A stretch of 64,000 nt of DNA from the NCBI RefSeq assembly GCF_040448305.1, contig NZ_CP148752.1, positions 248,001 through 312,000 of the forward strand. Direction: 5' to 3'. Origin of the DNA: Pseudomonas fluorescens. Its GTDB lineage: Bacteria; Pseudomonadota; Gammaproteobacteria; Pseudomonadales; Pseudomonadaceae. Position 1 is the first letter of the stretch; each line of letters opens with the position of its first letter. Below, piece after piece: positions 37,342 to 45,404 of the stretch. Under the pieces are notes generated by a model, which saw only the letters and a program-made list of their open reading frames with translations, was not told the DNA's origin and did no database searches. The position numbers and the translations under genes are program-made.

Positions 37342-37419
37342 AACACGTCTTTCGAACGTGTCGTCCGCGGCGACATGTTCGGAAGACGTGTCGCAAAAAG
37401 TGAAAAATTGCGACACGTC
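37342..37419. repeat. cluster of ACGTGTCG/CGACACGT inverted repeats
   Basis: Five copies or near-copies of the octamer ACGTGTCG lie in alternating orientation, about 14-25 bases apart, between the porin terminator and the toxin gene. The last two form a perfect 12-bp stem (37385-37396 with 37408-37419) around an A-rich 11-base loop. No T-run follows, so this is not an ordinary terminator. It may be a regulator-binding array or RNA structure. Confidence 0.65.
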
Positions 37420-37445
37420 GTAGCACTTCAAATCGATTGCTCGAA

Positions 37446-37464
37446 TATACGGCAATGCCGTATA
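37446..37464. promoter_or_regulatory. palindromic operator before the toxin-antitoxin pair
   Basis: TATACGGCAATGCCGTATA is a 9+1+9 perfect palindrome ending ten bases before the toxin ATG. Position and symmetry fit autoregulation by the helix-turn-helix antitoxin encoded downstream. Confidence 0.7.
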
Positions 37465-37473
37465 GTTGGGTCC

Positions 37474-37791
37474 ATGTTCACGATTATCGAAACCGAAATT
37501 TTCAAGCGTTATGCTGAATCCATCTGGGACGATGGCGAACGTCATGAATTCATTACCTGGCTGGCGGCTAATCCGTTGGCCGGCGACGTGGTTCCTGGTA
37601 GCGGTGGTCTGCGCAAGGTTCGTTGGTCCCGTAGCGGGATGGGCAAACGAGGTGGTACTCGTGTCATTTACTACAACACGCTTTCTGAAGGCTCTATCTG
37701 GTTGCTAATCGCCTACACCAAGGCGAAATTCGACAATTTACCCGCAGCCTTCCTTAAGCAGCTGAAGGAGGAAATCAGTAATGGTCAATGA
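37474..37791 (+). CDS. RelE/HigB-type toxin
   Basis: The 105-residue protein begins MFTIIETEIFKRYAESIW, and the RelE-like core is seen in GLRKVRWSRSGMGKRGGTRVIYY followed by IWLLIAYTKAKFDNLP. This group cleaves mRNA on the ribosome. ATG 37474 directly after the palindrome is preferred over the longer open frame that reads through the repeat cluster. It overlaps the antitoxin gene by 11 bases; the toxin-first order is as in higBA. Confidence 0.88.
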   Translation: MFTIIETEIFKRYAESIWDDGERHEFITWLAANPLAGDVVPGSGGLRKVRWSRSGMGKRGGTRVIYYNTLSEGSIWLLIAYTKAKFDNLPAAFLKQLKEEISNGQ

Positions 37792-38065
37792 ACTGGAGCA
37801 ATTCCAGCAGGACTTGCTGGACTCTGTGCGTCAAATGAAAGCAGGCAAAGCCGCTCGTGTGACTGAGGTGCCGTTGTCTGCGGCAGCTGAAGCGCGGGCA
37901 AAAGTCGGTGTATCTCAAAGTGCATTCGCCAAGCTGATTGGAGTCAGTTTGCGAACGTTGCAGGATTGGGAGCAGGGGCGGCGGCAACCGACGGGAGCGG
38001 CGCAGACACTATTGCGTGTGGCGAGTCAGCATCCTGAGGCATTGCGTGACCTTCAAGCGATTTAG
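37781..38065 (+). CDS. HigA/NadS-like XRE antitoxin
   Basis: The 94-residue protein has a C-terminal XRE helix-turn-helix (about residues 45-75, GVSQSAFAKLIGVSLRTLQD then WEQGRRQPTGAAQTLLRVA) and a charged N-terminal segment for toxin neutralisation. It should bind the toxin and repress the palindrome at 37446-37464. Confidence 0.88.
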   Translation: MVNELEQFQQDLLDSVRQMKAGKAARVTEVPLSAAAEARAKVGVSQSAFAKLIGVSLRTLQDWEQGRRQPTGAAQTLLRVASQHPEALRDLQAI

Positions 38066-38284
38066 CTAAGAAGGCAAACTCCATTCTCAACACATCGCCG
38101 AAATTGAGAAAGTCGGCAGGTTTCTCGATGGGCGCCAGTACTTTGCATGCTTTCTCTTTAATTCATTACGCCACGTAACGAATGAAGTTCCCGCCCCCAC
38201 CTTTATCCCCTCCCGCCAACCCCATACATTCATCTCCAACGCCTCTCCCATCATCCCGACGGGAAGGTCACTGGAGTTGCCCTC

Positions 38285-38506
38285 ATGCCTTTCGTAACCG
38301 TACGCATCACCCGCGATGGCGTTACCACTGAGCAGAAAGCTCAGGTGATTGCCGAGATCACTGAAACACTGGAACGCGTCCTCAACAAACGCCCTGACCT
38401 GACCCACATCGTGATCGAGGAAGTCGACACCGATAACTGGGGTTACGCCGGAATCACCACCACCCAGTACCGCAAGCAGCTGGCCGAGGCGCAAGGGCAA
38501 TCATGA
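38285..38506 (+). CDS. 4-oxalocrotonate tautomerase-family protein
   Basis: The 73-residue protein begins MPFVTVRITRDGVTTEQKAQ, so proteolytic removal of Met exposes the catalytic Pro1. It is a small tautomerase-fold enzyme of unknown substrate. It overlaps the following DsbA-family gene by four bases, indicating a shared operon that also includes the SDR gene. Confidence 0.9.
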   Translation: MPFVTVRITRDGVTTEQKAQVIAEITETLERVLNKRPDLTHIVIEEVDTDNWGYAGITTTQYRKQLAEAQGQS

Positions 38507-39159
38507 CGTCCTCCGTCACCATCGATTTCATCTCCGATGTGGTGTGCCCCTGGTGCGCGCTGGGGGCGACGGCGCTGGAGCAGGCGATCGAAAACGTGGC
38601 CGGGGAAGTCTCGGTCGAGCTGACCTACAAGCCGTTCGAGTTGAACCCGGATATGCCGGCCGAAGGTGAGCAAGCGGTCGAGCACTTGATGCGCAAGTAC
38701 GGGAGAACGGCCGACGACGTCGCCGCCGGCAAGGCCATGCAGATCGCTCGCGGCGAGGCCATCGGCTTCAAGTTCGATCTGGAGAAGCGCACGCACTTCT
38801 ACAACACCTTCGATGCGCACCGTTTGTTGCTGTGGGCGTTGCAGGAAGGCCGGCAGGTCGAGCTGAAGAAGGTGCTGCTACAGGCCTACTTCAGCGAAGG
38901 CCAGAACCCGAGCGATCACTCGACGCTGGTGCGTCTGGCGACTGAGGCGGGGCTGGATGCGACAGATGCGGGAGAGGTGCTGGCGTCCGACGCATTCGCC
39001 AGCGAAGTGCGTGAACTTGAAATGTATTACCGCCAGCACGGCATCAACTCGGTCCCGGCCTTGGTGCTGAACGGTCGCCACCTGGTGTCCGGTTCGCAAT
39101 CGGTCGAGTACTACGAACAGATGTTGCGACAAATGGCGAACGCCCCGGCCGAAGCCTGA
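38503..39159 (+). CDS. DsbA-family oxidoreductase (FrnE-like)
   Basis: The 218-residue protein contains FISDVVCPWCALG, a CPWC active site, and the FrnE-type helical insertion with ITYKPFELNP-like spacing (here LTYKPFELNPDMP), GFKFDLEKRTHFYNTFDAHRL and the cis-Pro segment INSVPALVLNGRHLVSG. It is cytoplasmic and predicted to act as a disulfide isomerase or glutathione-dependent enzyme. It is coupled to the tautomerase gene upstream. Confidence 0.9.
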   Translation: MTSSVTIDFISDVVCPWCALGATALEQAIENVAGEVSVELTYKPFELNPDMPAEGEQAVEHLMRKYGRTADDVAAGKAMQIARGEAIGFKFDLEKRTHFYNTFDAHRLLLWALQEGRQVELKKVLLQAYFSEGQNPSDHSTLVRLATEAGLDATDAGEVLASDAFASEVRELEMYYRQHGINSVPALVLNGRHLVSGSQSVEYYEQMLRQMANAPAEA

Positions 39160-39202
39160 TTACAGATTTCTACCCCACTTTTTATTGTCAGAGGTCTTCA
39201 TC

Positions 39203-39913
39203 ATGAGCATTTCGAAAAAAGTCATCGTAATCACCGGCGCATCCCAAGGTCTCGGCGACGGTATGGTCAAAGCCTTTCGTGAACTCGGTTACCGGATCGT
39301 CGCGACTTCGCGCTCGATCAAACCGTCCACCGATCCGGACATTCTCACCGTGGCCGGTGACATCGGCGAGCCGGAAACCGCCCAGCGCGTCATCCGTGAA
39401 GCGATGTCCCGTTTCGGTCGCATCGACACCCTGGTCAACAACGCCGGGATCTTCATCGCCAAGCCGTTCACCGCGTACACCGCAGAAGACTACGCCAATG
39501 TGCTGTCGGTGAACGTCAATGGCTTCTTCTACATCACCCAACTCGCTATCGCCGAGATGGAAAAACAAGGCAGCGGCCACGTCGTCAACATCACCACCAG
39601 CCTGGTGGACCACGCCATCGACGGAGTGCCATCGGTGTTGGCTTCACTGACCAAGGGCGGCCTCAACGCGGCAACCAAATCCCTGGCCATCGAATACGCC
39701 AAGCGCGGGATCCGGGTGAACGCGGTCAGCCCGGGCATCATCAAGACCCCGATGCACGGCGAGGAAACCCATGCCGCGCTGGGCAATCTGCACCCGGTCG
39801 GGCACATGGGCGAGATCGATGATATTGCGCAAGCGGTCGTGTATCTGGATGGCGCCAAATTCGTTACTGGCGAAATCCTGCACGTGGACGGTGGTCAGAG
39901 CGCAGGTCACTGA
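39203..39913 (+). CDS. short-chain dehydrogenase/reductase
   Basis: The 236-residue SDR has the cofactor motif VIVITGASQGLGDGM, NNAGIF, an altered active-site region (VVNITTSLVDHAID, with the usual Tyr-x3-Lys helix read as LTKGGLNAATK), and NAVSPGIIKTPMHG. The missing canonical YxxxK makes catalysis less certain. ATG 39203 is used; a TTG 18 bases upstream is less likely. It closes the tautomerase-DsbA-SDR operon. Confidence 0.88.
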   Translation: MSISKKVIVITGASQGLGDGMVKAFRELGYRIVATSRSIKPSTDPDILTVAGDIGEPETAQRVIREAMSRFGRIDTLVNNAGIFIAKPFTAYTAEDYANVLSVNVNGFFYITQLAIAEMEKQGSGHVVNITTSLVDHAIDGVPSVLASLTKGGLNAATKSLAIEYAKRGIRVNAVSPGIIKTPMHGEETHAALGNLHPVGHMGEIDDIAQAVVYLDGAKFVTGEILHVDGGQSAGH

Positions 39914-39920
39914 AAGCACT

Positions 39921-39985
39921 TTTTCCAAACCCCGGAAACAACAAAGCCCTCGTGTTGCTATGAGGGCTTCGTTTTGTGTGGTGCC
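39921..39985. repeat. left copy of a 65-bp direct repeat (terminator + tRNA-end-like sequence)
   Basis: This copy matches 41361-41425 at 55 of 65 positions without gaps. It contains a rho-independent terminator (ACAAAGCCCTCGT..GAGGGCTTCGTTTTG) and ends in TGGTGCC, the same bases that form the 3' end of the tRNA-Thr gene in the right copy. The two copies bracket the Abi islet. Confidence 0.8.
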
Positions 39986-40157
39986 CGCCAGACGAACGGT
40001 ATGTTTCGGGAAGATTAGGTTTCCTCAGGGCCTCATACGTGAGGACGATCATCGCAGTCGATACGACTATCAAGGCCTCTGGAGGAGCCACACGACAAGC
40101 TCAATCAGGAGGAGGTCTGTGCTTATTCGGGGGGACAATCCACGATTTCTGGCTTCC

Positions 40158-41149
40158 TTACTCCAAACTCCATTGCTGCTGACGTTTCCAATCATTTGGA
40201 AATCCCATGAGTCTCAAATAGCCCGGTTCCTGCTGATCCATGATTTTTGCCAGGCGAAGCTTCCATTGACTGTCTGGACTGATCAGGTCGGTTAGATAGG
40301 CCAGTATCGTCAATACGATGTACAGACGCTGCTTAGGCTGAGGCCCGTCGCCAGGTGCATTCGGAACGACCCATTCTTTTGGTAAGGATGGTCGAATTGA
40401 GAGCTCTCGGTTCCATAACCGTGAGTGGTGGGCGCAGCAGTTTCGGATGAAGGTCAGGGTGTGGAGCCAGGAAGCCAATACTTCGAAGGGCAGATTGAAT
40501 CTGCTAGCGATCGCTTTTTTGTCGACGCTTTTGCCTATGGCATTGAAGAGGGTGGATACCGTTCCAAGGCTGAGTTCTTCCAGAACAGCCCAGGCGGGCG
40601 GCAACTCAGGGTGGATATAAGTCGAGCCGTAGAATCGGAAATAGTTATCGCGCATGCGATTTTCAATCCGTTGTTGCTGGACTCCATCACCCTGACTGCT
40701 TTTTTTGATGCGATCAATCTCACGTCCAAGTTTCTTCCGTTCCTTGTTCAGTTGATCTCGCAGAGGGCGCAGCAGATTGTCATGTGGGTATTACGAGGAG
40801 AAGAGTGATGCGTGTCAGCTATCCAGTCAGGTCCATATTTGGGGCACATGTGATTGCTGATCGCCGCTCGCATGGCGACTTCGACACGTTCGATGGCATC
40901 CATGGCAATGCGACGCAACGAACCATCGAAGCGGTAGATGTCGACGACGGCCTTCAGTGTACTACCGGGCTTGAAGGTATGTTCCGGCCCTTGCTCCTGG
41001 AACGGGCGCATGTAGGGGCTCAGGCGAAACAGCGTGACCACTTCGAGAAAACGCATGGCGCGGTCGTTGTTGGCGACTTGCAGGCCTCGTTGCTTTAGCA
41101 GTTCCAATCGCTGTTCTACGCTGAGGGCCGGTTTGTCGAAGGGCCTCAT
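40158..41149 (-). pseudogene. Abi_2-family abortive infection protein, frameshifted
   Basis: The gene starts at ATG 41149 (MRPFDKPALSVEQRLELLKQ) with GGAG upstream, and its N-terminal half ends at a stop near 40748. The second half (NLLRPLRDQLNKERKK onward, MRDNYFRFYGSTYIHPELPP, FIRNCCAHHSRLWNREL) is in another frame. Restoring one base near 40757, after the HMT codons, would join them into a ~330-residue Abi_2 (AbiD/AbiF-type) protein, including the conserved RNxCAHHxRLWN HEPN-like motif. Either the gene is inactivated by a one-base deletion or the base is a sequencing error. It stands alone in an islet bounded by direct repeats. Confidence 0.85.
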
Positions 41150-41164
41150 GTAGCTTTCTCCAGG

Positions 41165-41227
41165 CAAAAAAAACCCGCACGATTTGAGCTTGCTGACTGG
41201 GTCAACCTAGGCTTGGCGGGTGTGTTG
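41165..41227 (-). ncRNA. candidate small structured RNA upstream of the Abi gene (abiF-RNA-like)
   Basis: A consensus promoter predicts transcription on the minus strand from about 41227. About 60 bases later a stem ACCCGC..GCGGGT (41216-41221 with 41173-41178) is followed by eight Us, and a smaller hairpin TGAC-CCA-GTCA lies inside. The RNA therefore ends just before the Abi ribosome site. A conserved structured RNA upstream of Abi_2/abiF genes has been reported (abiF RNA motif). Position matches; identity needs a covariance-model search. Confidence 0.6.
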
Positions 41228-41233
41228 GGGTGC

Positions 41234-41261
41234 ATTATAGGTAGGAGTAAGAGCCCGTCAA
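41234..41261 (-). promoter_or_regulatory. sigma-70-type promoter of the Abi-linked RNA
   Basis: On the minus strand TTGACG (41261-41256) and TATAAT (41239-41234) are separated by 16 bases, nearly consensus. It points at the small RNA and the Abi gene. Confidence 0.75.
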
Positions 41262-41360
41262 CGCCGCGCTGACGTGAATTTGTAACGGGTAGGTGCGCGG
41301 GCAATGTTTGGTCTGTCGATGAAGATAGGCTTATCGCAGCAATGTGGCAGCTTCCAGCGA

Positions 41361-41418
41361 GTTTCCAAACCATAGGAACAACAAAGCCCTCGTATTTCTA
41401 CGAGGGCTTTGTTTTGTA

Positions 41419-41425
<7 letters not shown>
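41361..41425. repeat. right copy of the 65-bp direct repeat
   Basis: It contains the terminator CAAAGCCCTCGT..ACGAGGGCTTTG (41381-41416), which on the minus strand ends the tRNA-Thr transcript, and overlaps the last bases of that tRNA. Copy two is at 39921-39985, 1,440 bases away. Confidence 0.8.
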
Positions 41426-41494
<69 letters not shown>

Positions 41495-41572
41495 GTGTCA
41501 GGGCGACGATTATAGCGATTGGTTGGCTTCTGTAAACCCCTGAATTTTGACTATTTTTGTTCGGGCTTCAGG

Positions 41573-42397
41573 TCAGGCGCGCAGCAGGGTTTTCTTGAGT
41601 TTCTGAATGGCTTGCCAGGTTCGACTGTTTTGCATCGCGCGCAGCTGTGCTTCGGCCTGTTCGGCACGTTGTAGGGCGGCGGCGAGTTGGTGTTCGGCGT
41701 CGCTGACGGGGTGGCTGAAGTTGTGGCCTTTGCAGAACTGGAACTCGTCCAGGTTGCACGGCGGGATGTCGAAGGCGGGTTTGAGGTTCAGGTGTTCTTC
41801 GGCGAGGTAGTAGGTATTGATGCCGTCGAACAGGATGGATTGGTAGCCGGCGTCGGTGACGAGGCTTTCCCAGGTCTGGTCGCGCTCCCACGGGGTTTCG
41901 ATGAGGATCACCCACGGCCGCCACTGGGTGAAGTCCATGCCGCGCAGCACGGTCTCTTCGTGGCCTTCGACGTCGATCTTCAGGAAGTGGATAGCGCGGC
42001 CCTGGGCGTGTTCTTCGCAGATGGAGGTCAGGGTGCGGGACTTGATCGTTTGGCTGCGTACGTCCATGCCGGCGTCTATGTGCATTTTGGCCATGGCCGG
42101 GTCGAGGGTCGAGAGGCCGGTGCCGGCAATGCCGTAGAAGGTCAGGTCGTCAGCGCTTTCCCCGGCCGCGCATTGCAGGTTGGTGTCTTTGGGGCGTTGC
42201 TGGCACAGGGCTTCGTAGTAGTTGGGCATCGGTTCGACGTTGATGCCGGTCCAGCCATTGTCGTAGAACGCCTTGGTGACCGAATCATGGGTGGGATGGT
42301 TTGCCCCGACGTCGATGTAGAAGCCGTTCTCGACGGTTTTGAGGGCGCGCCACAGGCGGATGTCTTCGAAATTCTGTGCGTAGGAAATGAACGTCAC
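41573..42397 (-). CDS. FkbM-family methyltransferase
   Basis: The 274-residue protein starts at GTG 42397 (TFISYAQNFEDIRLWRAL follows) with AGGA upstream; the longer open frame has no protein-like extension. FkbM features are FYIDVGANHP for S-adenosylmethionine, VEPMPNYYEAL, and FLKIDVEGHEETVLRGMDF. The last ~50 residues form a coiled coil (QLAAALQRAEQAEAQLRAMQ). It probably methylates a sugar or lipid-linked glycan. It is a single gene next to tRNA-Thr. Confidence 0.88.
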   Translation of the reverse strand: MTFISYAQNFEDIRLWRALKTVENGFYIDVGANHPTHDSVTKAFYDNGWTGINVEPMPNYYEALCQQRPKDTNLQCAAGESADDLTFYGIAGTGLSTLDPAMAKMHIDAGMDVRSQTIKSRTLTSICEEHAQGRAIHFLKIDVEGHEETVLRGMDFTQWRPWVILIETPWERDQTWESLVTDAGYQSILFDGINTYYLAEEHLNLKPAFDIPPCNLDEFQFCKGHNFSHPVSDAEHQLAAALQRAEQAEAQLRAMQNSRTWQAIQKLKKTLLRA

Positions 42398-42740
42398 TGG
42401 CGCATCCTGTCGGAGGAATGTTCTTGTTCGTGGCCGCACTGCCGGCGCCCTTGAGTGTGTGTATATCAAGAGTAATGAAAGGGTGCAATTTCCCCTGTCC
42501 GCGGTCCGGGATTAGGCATTTATGTCGTTTTGATTAAATGCTTATGCACAATGCCATTGGCAGCGCACTGGGTTTAGGCCGAATTTGTGGATCCGTTCTC
42601 ATTTGTCCGCAAATACCTGTTTTTTCGATTTTTTATGCAGGTGTATAAAAAATGAACAGTATGGATTTTGCCCTGAAACCGGCGTGGATATTGGATCCAC
42701 GATAATTCCATCAACAGAGTTATCCACAGGTCGGGTGCGT
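42398..42740. other. 343-bp AT-rich intergenic region
   Basis: No gene is seen. It contains a small inverted repeat GTGGATATTGGATCCAC (about 42684-42700), an earlier GTGGATCC (about 42586), and a perfect DnaA-box-like TTATCCACA at 42720-42728. It lies downstream of the methyltransferase gene at 42741 and upstream of the FkbM gene, both minus strand, so it likely holds a terminator and the FkbM promoter. Confidence 0.45.
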
Positions 42741-43970
42741 TTAGGCGCGTTCGGCCAGGAGCAGGAAATTTCGCGGCGTGAGCGGGGTTTCGCAGAAGGT
42801 GCCGACGCGGACGCTGTAGCCCTGCTCGGCGAGGAAAAGTGCCCGGTCAAGGACCAGCCAAAGCTCCAGCGGGCGTCGGAAAAGTCCGCGCATTAGTTCA
42901 AGGTTGCGCACTTCGGCCAGTCGCTGCCAACCGGCGGCTTCAAGGCTTTGCCAATCTTGCGGGCCGATTGTGGATAACTCTTTGAGTGCGGCCAGGTGAT
43001 GGCAGTAATCGGCGAAAGATTTGTCCAGCCAGGCGCTGGGCAGGGAAGGGGTTGGCAGGTACTCGTCCAGGCCGCGCAGTTGCCGTTGCAGCAAGTCGAA
43101 GCCTAGACGCCGGGCCATGGAGGTGTCGCGTTGACGTCGCACGCGGGCACCGGCGGTAACGGTTTCGCTCATGGGCAACGCGAGGTCGTCGAGGGAAAGC
43201 TGTAGGCCGGAGCCTTTGGCGGCCGAGGAAATCGGCGAATATTGGGCAAGACTGATCCGGTTGTAGCAACACGGCGCAATGGCGAGTTGTTTGCAGCCTG
43301 TGGTGCTGGCGAGTTGAATCAGCCGCACATGCAAATCACCGCAGGCATGAAGCGCGACGGGCGTGTGATGCGCACTCAGTAGACAAGCGGCGCCTGCCGC
43401 GAGCACATCCTGTTCGATATGCAGTGCATGCAGGTGATGACGCTGGCTGAGTGCCTGGCCGCTGGTTACCAGTGCCGGGTCGTATTCCAGGCACGTCAGT
43501 TGTTGCCCCGGTTGCAGCAGGCGGCGGCCCAGATGTCCCTTGCCCGAGCACCAGTCCAGCCAATGCTGCGGTGCTTCGGAAAACTGCAATCGACTGGCGA
43601 AGGCTTCGATCTGTTGCCATTTGCGCCCCGGTACATCGACGTTCAATCGATGGCCGGCCGCTTCGAGCATGAGTGCGGGCAATTCATCCACGGCACTCAA
43701 GGCAACGGACATCCTTGCCAAGGAAGCAAAGGGTTCCGGTGCATTCAGGAGGGCGGGTTGGTTGTGAGCGTTTTCCGCGTCTTCCAGCGTTCGCTCACGC
43801 AGCCATGCGGCCAGCTCCGGGTAGGACGCTTCCCAGGGTAGCTGCAGATGAGTGAACGGCCGAGGTTTCCACAGTGCCTGATGCTCTGTCAGAAAAGCAT
43901 CCAGCACGGTGAAACGGGCGAGCAGGGCCTCGCCCGTCAACACGCAATCTTCAACGCCCTTGGCAGGCAT
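42741..43970 (-). CDS. SAM-dependent methyltransferase (Methyltransf_32-like)
   Basis: The 409-residue protein has a class I SAM-binding region HWLDWCSGKGHLGRRLL and later LHACGDLHVRLI, AIAPCCYNRI. This combination (CSGKGHLGR, HACGDLT-like, PCCYN) fits the Methyltransf_32/glutathione S-transferase-C-like methyltransferases, whose substrate is unknown but may be a tRNA. ATG 43970 lies inside the end of the permease gene, so it is the last gene of the transporter operon. A longer in-frame start at 44006 is possible. Confidence 0.85.
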   Translation of the reverse strand: MPAKGVEDCVLTGEALLARFTVLDAFLTEHQALWKPRPFTHLQLPWEASYPELAAWLRERTLEDAENAHNQPALLNAPEPFASLARMSVALSAVDELPALMLEAAGHRLNVDVPGRKWQQIEAFASRLQFSEAPQHWLDWCSGKGHLGRRLLQPGQQLTCLEYDPALVTSGQALSQRHHLHALHIEQDVLAAGAACLLSAHHTPVALHACGDLHVRLIQLASTTGCKQLAIAPCCYNRISLAQYSPISSAAKGSGLQLSLDDLALPMSETVTAGARVRRQRDTSMARRLGFDLLQRQLRGLDEYLPTPSLPSAWLDKSFADYCHHLAALKELSTIGPQDWQSLEAAGWQRLAEVRNLELMRGLFRRPLELWLVLDRALFLAEQGYSVRVGTFCETPLTPRNFLLLAERA

Positions 43971-44640
43971 CGACGCGCAACCAGCGCTCCAGCAACTTGA
44001 AGCCACGCACCAGCACGTAAGCCATTACCAGGTAGAACATGCCCGCGGCGAAGAAGATCTCCACCGGCAGGTAGGTTCGGGCAATGATGGTACGGGCCAT
44101 GCCGGTCAGTTCCAGCAGGGTCACGGTGCTGGCCAGGGCGCTGGCCTTGAGCATCAGGATCACTTCGTTGCTGTAGGCCGGCAGGCCGATGCGCGCAGCG
44201 CGCGGCAGGATGATGTAGAACAGCGCCTTGGGTCTGGACATGCCCAGTGCCCGTGCCGCCTCGATCTCGCCCGGTGGAATCGCCTGGATGGCGCCGCGCA
44301 GGATTTCCGCAATGTAGGCCGCGGTGTGCAGGGTCATGGTCGCCGTGGCGCACCAGAACGGATCGCGCAGGTACGGCCACATCGAACTGTTACGGATCGC
44401 GTCGAACTGCGCCAGGCCGTAGTAGACCAGGAACAGCTGAACCAGCAGCGGCGTTCCACGGAAAAAGAAGATGTAGCCGTAGGGAAATGCCCGTACCCAC
44501 CACAGGCGCGACGAGCGGGCGATGCCCAGAGGAATGGCCAGCAGCAAACCGGCGATCACGGCGATGGCCACCAGTTCCAGGGTCAGGGTTGCGCCCTGGG
44601 CCAGTTTCGGCAGCCACTTGATGATGACTTCCCAGTTCAT
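43951..44640 (-). CDS. basic amino acid ABC transporter permease (HisM/AotM-like)
   Basis: The 229-residue membrane protein (MNWEVIIKWLPKLAQGATLT) has the polar-amino-acid permease signature FFRGTPLLVQLFLVYYGL and the EAA loop GEIEAARALGMSRPKALFYI. It overlaps the preceding permease by four bases. It forms a heterodimeric channel with its partner for arginine, ornithine, lysine or histidine. Confidence 0.92.
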   Translation of the reverse strand: MNWEVIIKWLPKLAQGATLTLELVAIAVIAGLLLAIPLGIARSSRLWWVRAFPYGYIFFFRGTPLLVQLFLVYYGLAQFDAIRNSSMWPYLRDPFWCATATMTLHTAAYIAEILRGAIQAIPPGEIEAARALGMSRPKALFYIILPRAARIGLPAYSNEVILMLKASALASTVTLLELTGMARTIIARTYLPVEIFFAAGMFYLVMAYVLVRGFKLLERWLRVDACQGR

Positions 44641-45332
44641 TGGGTGCTCCTCGCGAAGCCGCGAGCGGCACGTTTTTCCAGGAAGTGCATGCCGGTCATC
44701 GCCAGCACCGTCAGGCTCAGGTACATGAACGCGGCCACCATATAGAAGGTGAACGGCTGTTTGGAGACGGTCACGCCGATTTGCGCATGACGCATGATTT
44801 CTTCCAGGCCGATCACCGACACCAGCGCGGTGTCTTTCATCAGGATCATGAACAGGTTGCCCAGGCCGGGCAGGGCGATGCGCCACATCTGCGGCATGAT
44901 CAATTTGGTGAAGATGCGCCACTTCGACAGGCCCAGGGCCACGCCGGCTTCACGATGGCCTTTGGGGATGGCCAGGATCGCGCCACGAAACACTTCCGTG
45001 GCGTAGGCGCCGAAGCACAGGCCCAGCGCAATCACGCCAGCGGCGAAGGCGTTGAGTTCAAGGTCGGGGTTGCCGAAGAACTCGCCCAGGGCACGCATCA
45101 GGTTGACCGTGCCGAAGTAGATCAACAGCACCCAGAGCAATTCCGGGATGCCGCGAACCAGGGTCGAATAAGTGCCGCCAAGCCATTGCAGCGGCTTGTA
45201 CGGGGAAGTCTTGGCCAAGGCGCCGAGCAGACCGAGCACCAGCCCCAGGCACAGGGCCGAGAGTGCCAGTTTCACAGTCATCAGCGCGCCAGCGGCGAGC
45301 GCCGGGCCGAATCCGTAGAGGTCGATAATCAT
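44637..45332 (-). CDS. basic amino acid ABC transporter permease (HisQ/AotQ-like)
   Basis: The 231-residue membrane protein has LVRGIPELLWVLLIYFGTVN and the loop REAGVALGLSKWRIFTKLIMP. It is the second permease of the operon. Sequence order ATPase, binding protein, HisQ, HisM matches the aot cluster of pseudomonads. Confidence 0.92.
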   Translation of the reverse strand: MIIDLYGFGPALAAGALMTVKLALSALCLGLVLGLLGALAKTSPYKPLQWLGGTYSTLVRGIPELLWVLLIYFGTVNLMRALGEFFGNPDLELNAFAAGVIALGLCFGAYATEVFRGAILAIPKGHREAGVALGLSKWRIFTKLIMPQMWRIALPGLGNLFMILMKDTALVSVIGLEEIMRHAQIGVTVSKQPFTFYMVAAFMYLSLTVLAMTGMHFLEKRAARGFARSTQ

Positions 45333-45404
45333 GGATTTCTTTTCAAATCGCGGCAGGCAAGGCCGAGAACCGGCACCATCAGGCGCCGGTCAGGCAGGTC
45401 AGTA

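Noticed and set aside
39864..40091. 75-codon minus-strand frame between the Abi gene and the SDR gene
   Set aside because: It runs through the terminator repeat and into the SDR coding region in antisense; no recognisable protein features.
42720..42728. Perfect DnaA box in an AT-rich intergenic region
   Set aside because: A single box without a cluster does not support a replication origin.
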